This document shows positions 15,093 to 15,357 of a stretch of 15,357 nucleotides of DNA, in pieces. Position 1 is the first letter of the stretch, and each line of letters starts with the position of its first letter. The DNA lies in NCBI GenBank assembly GCA_020199975.1, contig JAIVJP010000096.1, positions 1 to 15,357 of the forward strand, written 5' to 3'. Source of the stretch: Acidobacteriota bacterium (GTDB lineage Bacteria > Acidobacteriota > Blastocatellia > Pyrinomonadales > Pyrinomonadaceae). Both the position numbers and the translations under genes were made by a program. Under the pieces are notes generated by a model. It did no database searches. It was not told the origin of the DNA and saw nothing but the letters and a program-made list of their open reading frames with translations.

Positions 15093-15223
15093 ACGCTGAA
15101 AGCGTTGGCTAGTTCCAGCCCAGGGTTGCAGCAACCCTGGGATTCCAGTTCCAACCATTTCTTCGCGAACTCTGAAAGAGTCGCGAAGTCGCCTGCGCAT
15201 CCATTCGCCAACGCTTTCAGCGT
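15093..15223. repeat. Inverted repeat C1 after the polymerase gene
   Basis: Arms 15093-15109 and 15207-15223 are perfect 17-base reverse complements. Each arm begins or ends with ACGCT-GAA-AGCGT, which is itself palindromic. A related palindrome ACGCTG-T-CAGCGT lies at 15285-15297. Between the arms are palindrome C2 and a further hairpin at 15161-15188, whose stem of about 12 pairs has one bulged A and a three-base loop. Confidence 0.85.
15119..15141. repeat. Palindrome C2, first copy
   Basis: This is a 23-base near-perfect palindrome: 11 paired bases (CCCAGGGTTGC with GCAACCCTGGG) around a single central base. An identical copy lies at 15248-15270. It has no U-rich tract after it, so it does not look like an intrinsic terminator. 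Confidence 0.85.
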
Positions 15224-15247
15224 TAAGATTCTTTGGTAGATAGAGAT

Positions 15248-15270
15248 CCCAGGGTTGCAGCAACCCTGGG
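15248..15270. repeat. Palindrome C2, second copy
   Basis: It is identical to the 23-base palindrome at 15119-15141, 129 bases downstream. The last 309 bases of the window (15049-15357) contain only this repeat cluster; I see no gene there. Confidence 0.85.
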
Positions 15271-15357
15271 CTAAAAACTAGCGAACGCTGTCAGCGTAAT
15301 AAGGTGGCACTGCAAATGTGTGCTGTTCTTGAGCCCAGTTTGTTGGCACATCTAGCC

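Overview
The window reads as a bacterial chromosome segment of moderately high GC, with no tRNA, rRNA, CRISPR array, insertion sequence or phage gene that I can see. The gene set (Era, PrmA, RsmE, a DUF374 acyltransferase, a DUF164 zinc ribbon, a stand-alone LigD polymerase) together with several GC-rich palindromic intergenic repeats would fit a soil Acidobacteriota, perhaps Blastocatellia. That placement is a guess from gene content and repeat style and has not been tested.

The left part (1-6722) is read on the minus strand as one probable transcription unit. In order of transcription it holds: a TIGR04282/DUF2064 glycosyltransferase-like protein, a GT87-type membrane mannosyltransferase-like protein lacking its N-terminus, an NDP-sugar epimerase of the dTDP-L-rhamnose 4-epimerase type with a Cys-rich insert, a PhnD-type binding lipoprotein, a PhnC-type ATPase, a tandem PhnE-PhnE permease, and the first 238 codons of an EgtB/SenA-like non-heme iron enzyme cut by the window edge. 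The binding protein resembles the putative selenate branch of the PhnD family and the last gene resembles SenA. The block may therefore serve selenium uptake and selenoneine synthesis rather than phosphonate use; this is an inference.

The right part (6879-15048) is read on the plus strand: a DUF374 lysophospholipid acyltransferase, era, prmA, rsmE, a repeat-bearing gap, a small conserved protein of unknown function, a membrane-anchored subtilisin-like protease, a coiled-coil zinc-ribbon protein, galE and a LigD-type polymerase. Intergenic spaces after rsmE, after the small protein, after galE and after the polymerase each carry a different inverted repeat.

The most striking property is a series of gene breaks. 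At six places (near 2815, 3905, 5975, 7686, 8660 and 11707) two halves of a conserved gene, or a gene end and the next gene start, are joined with a conserved piece missing, and in four of these the reading frame also changes. A seventh lesion is a single-base frameshift near 1045. Because era and other core genes are among those hit, collapsed assembly gaps are the simplest explanation; real decay is possible only for the transporter block. Annotations of the affected genes should be read with that in mind.
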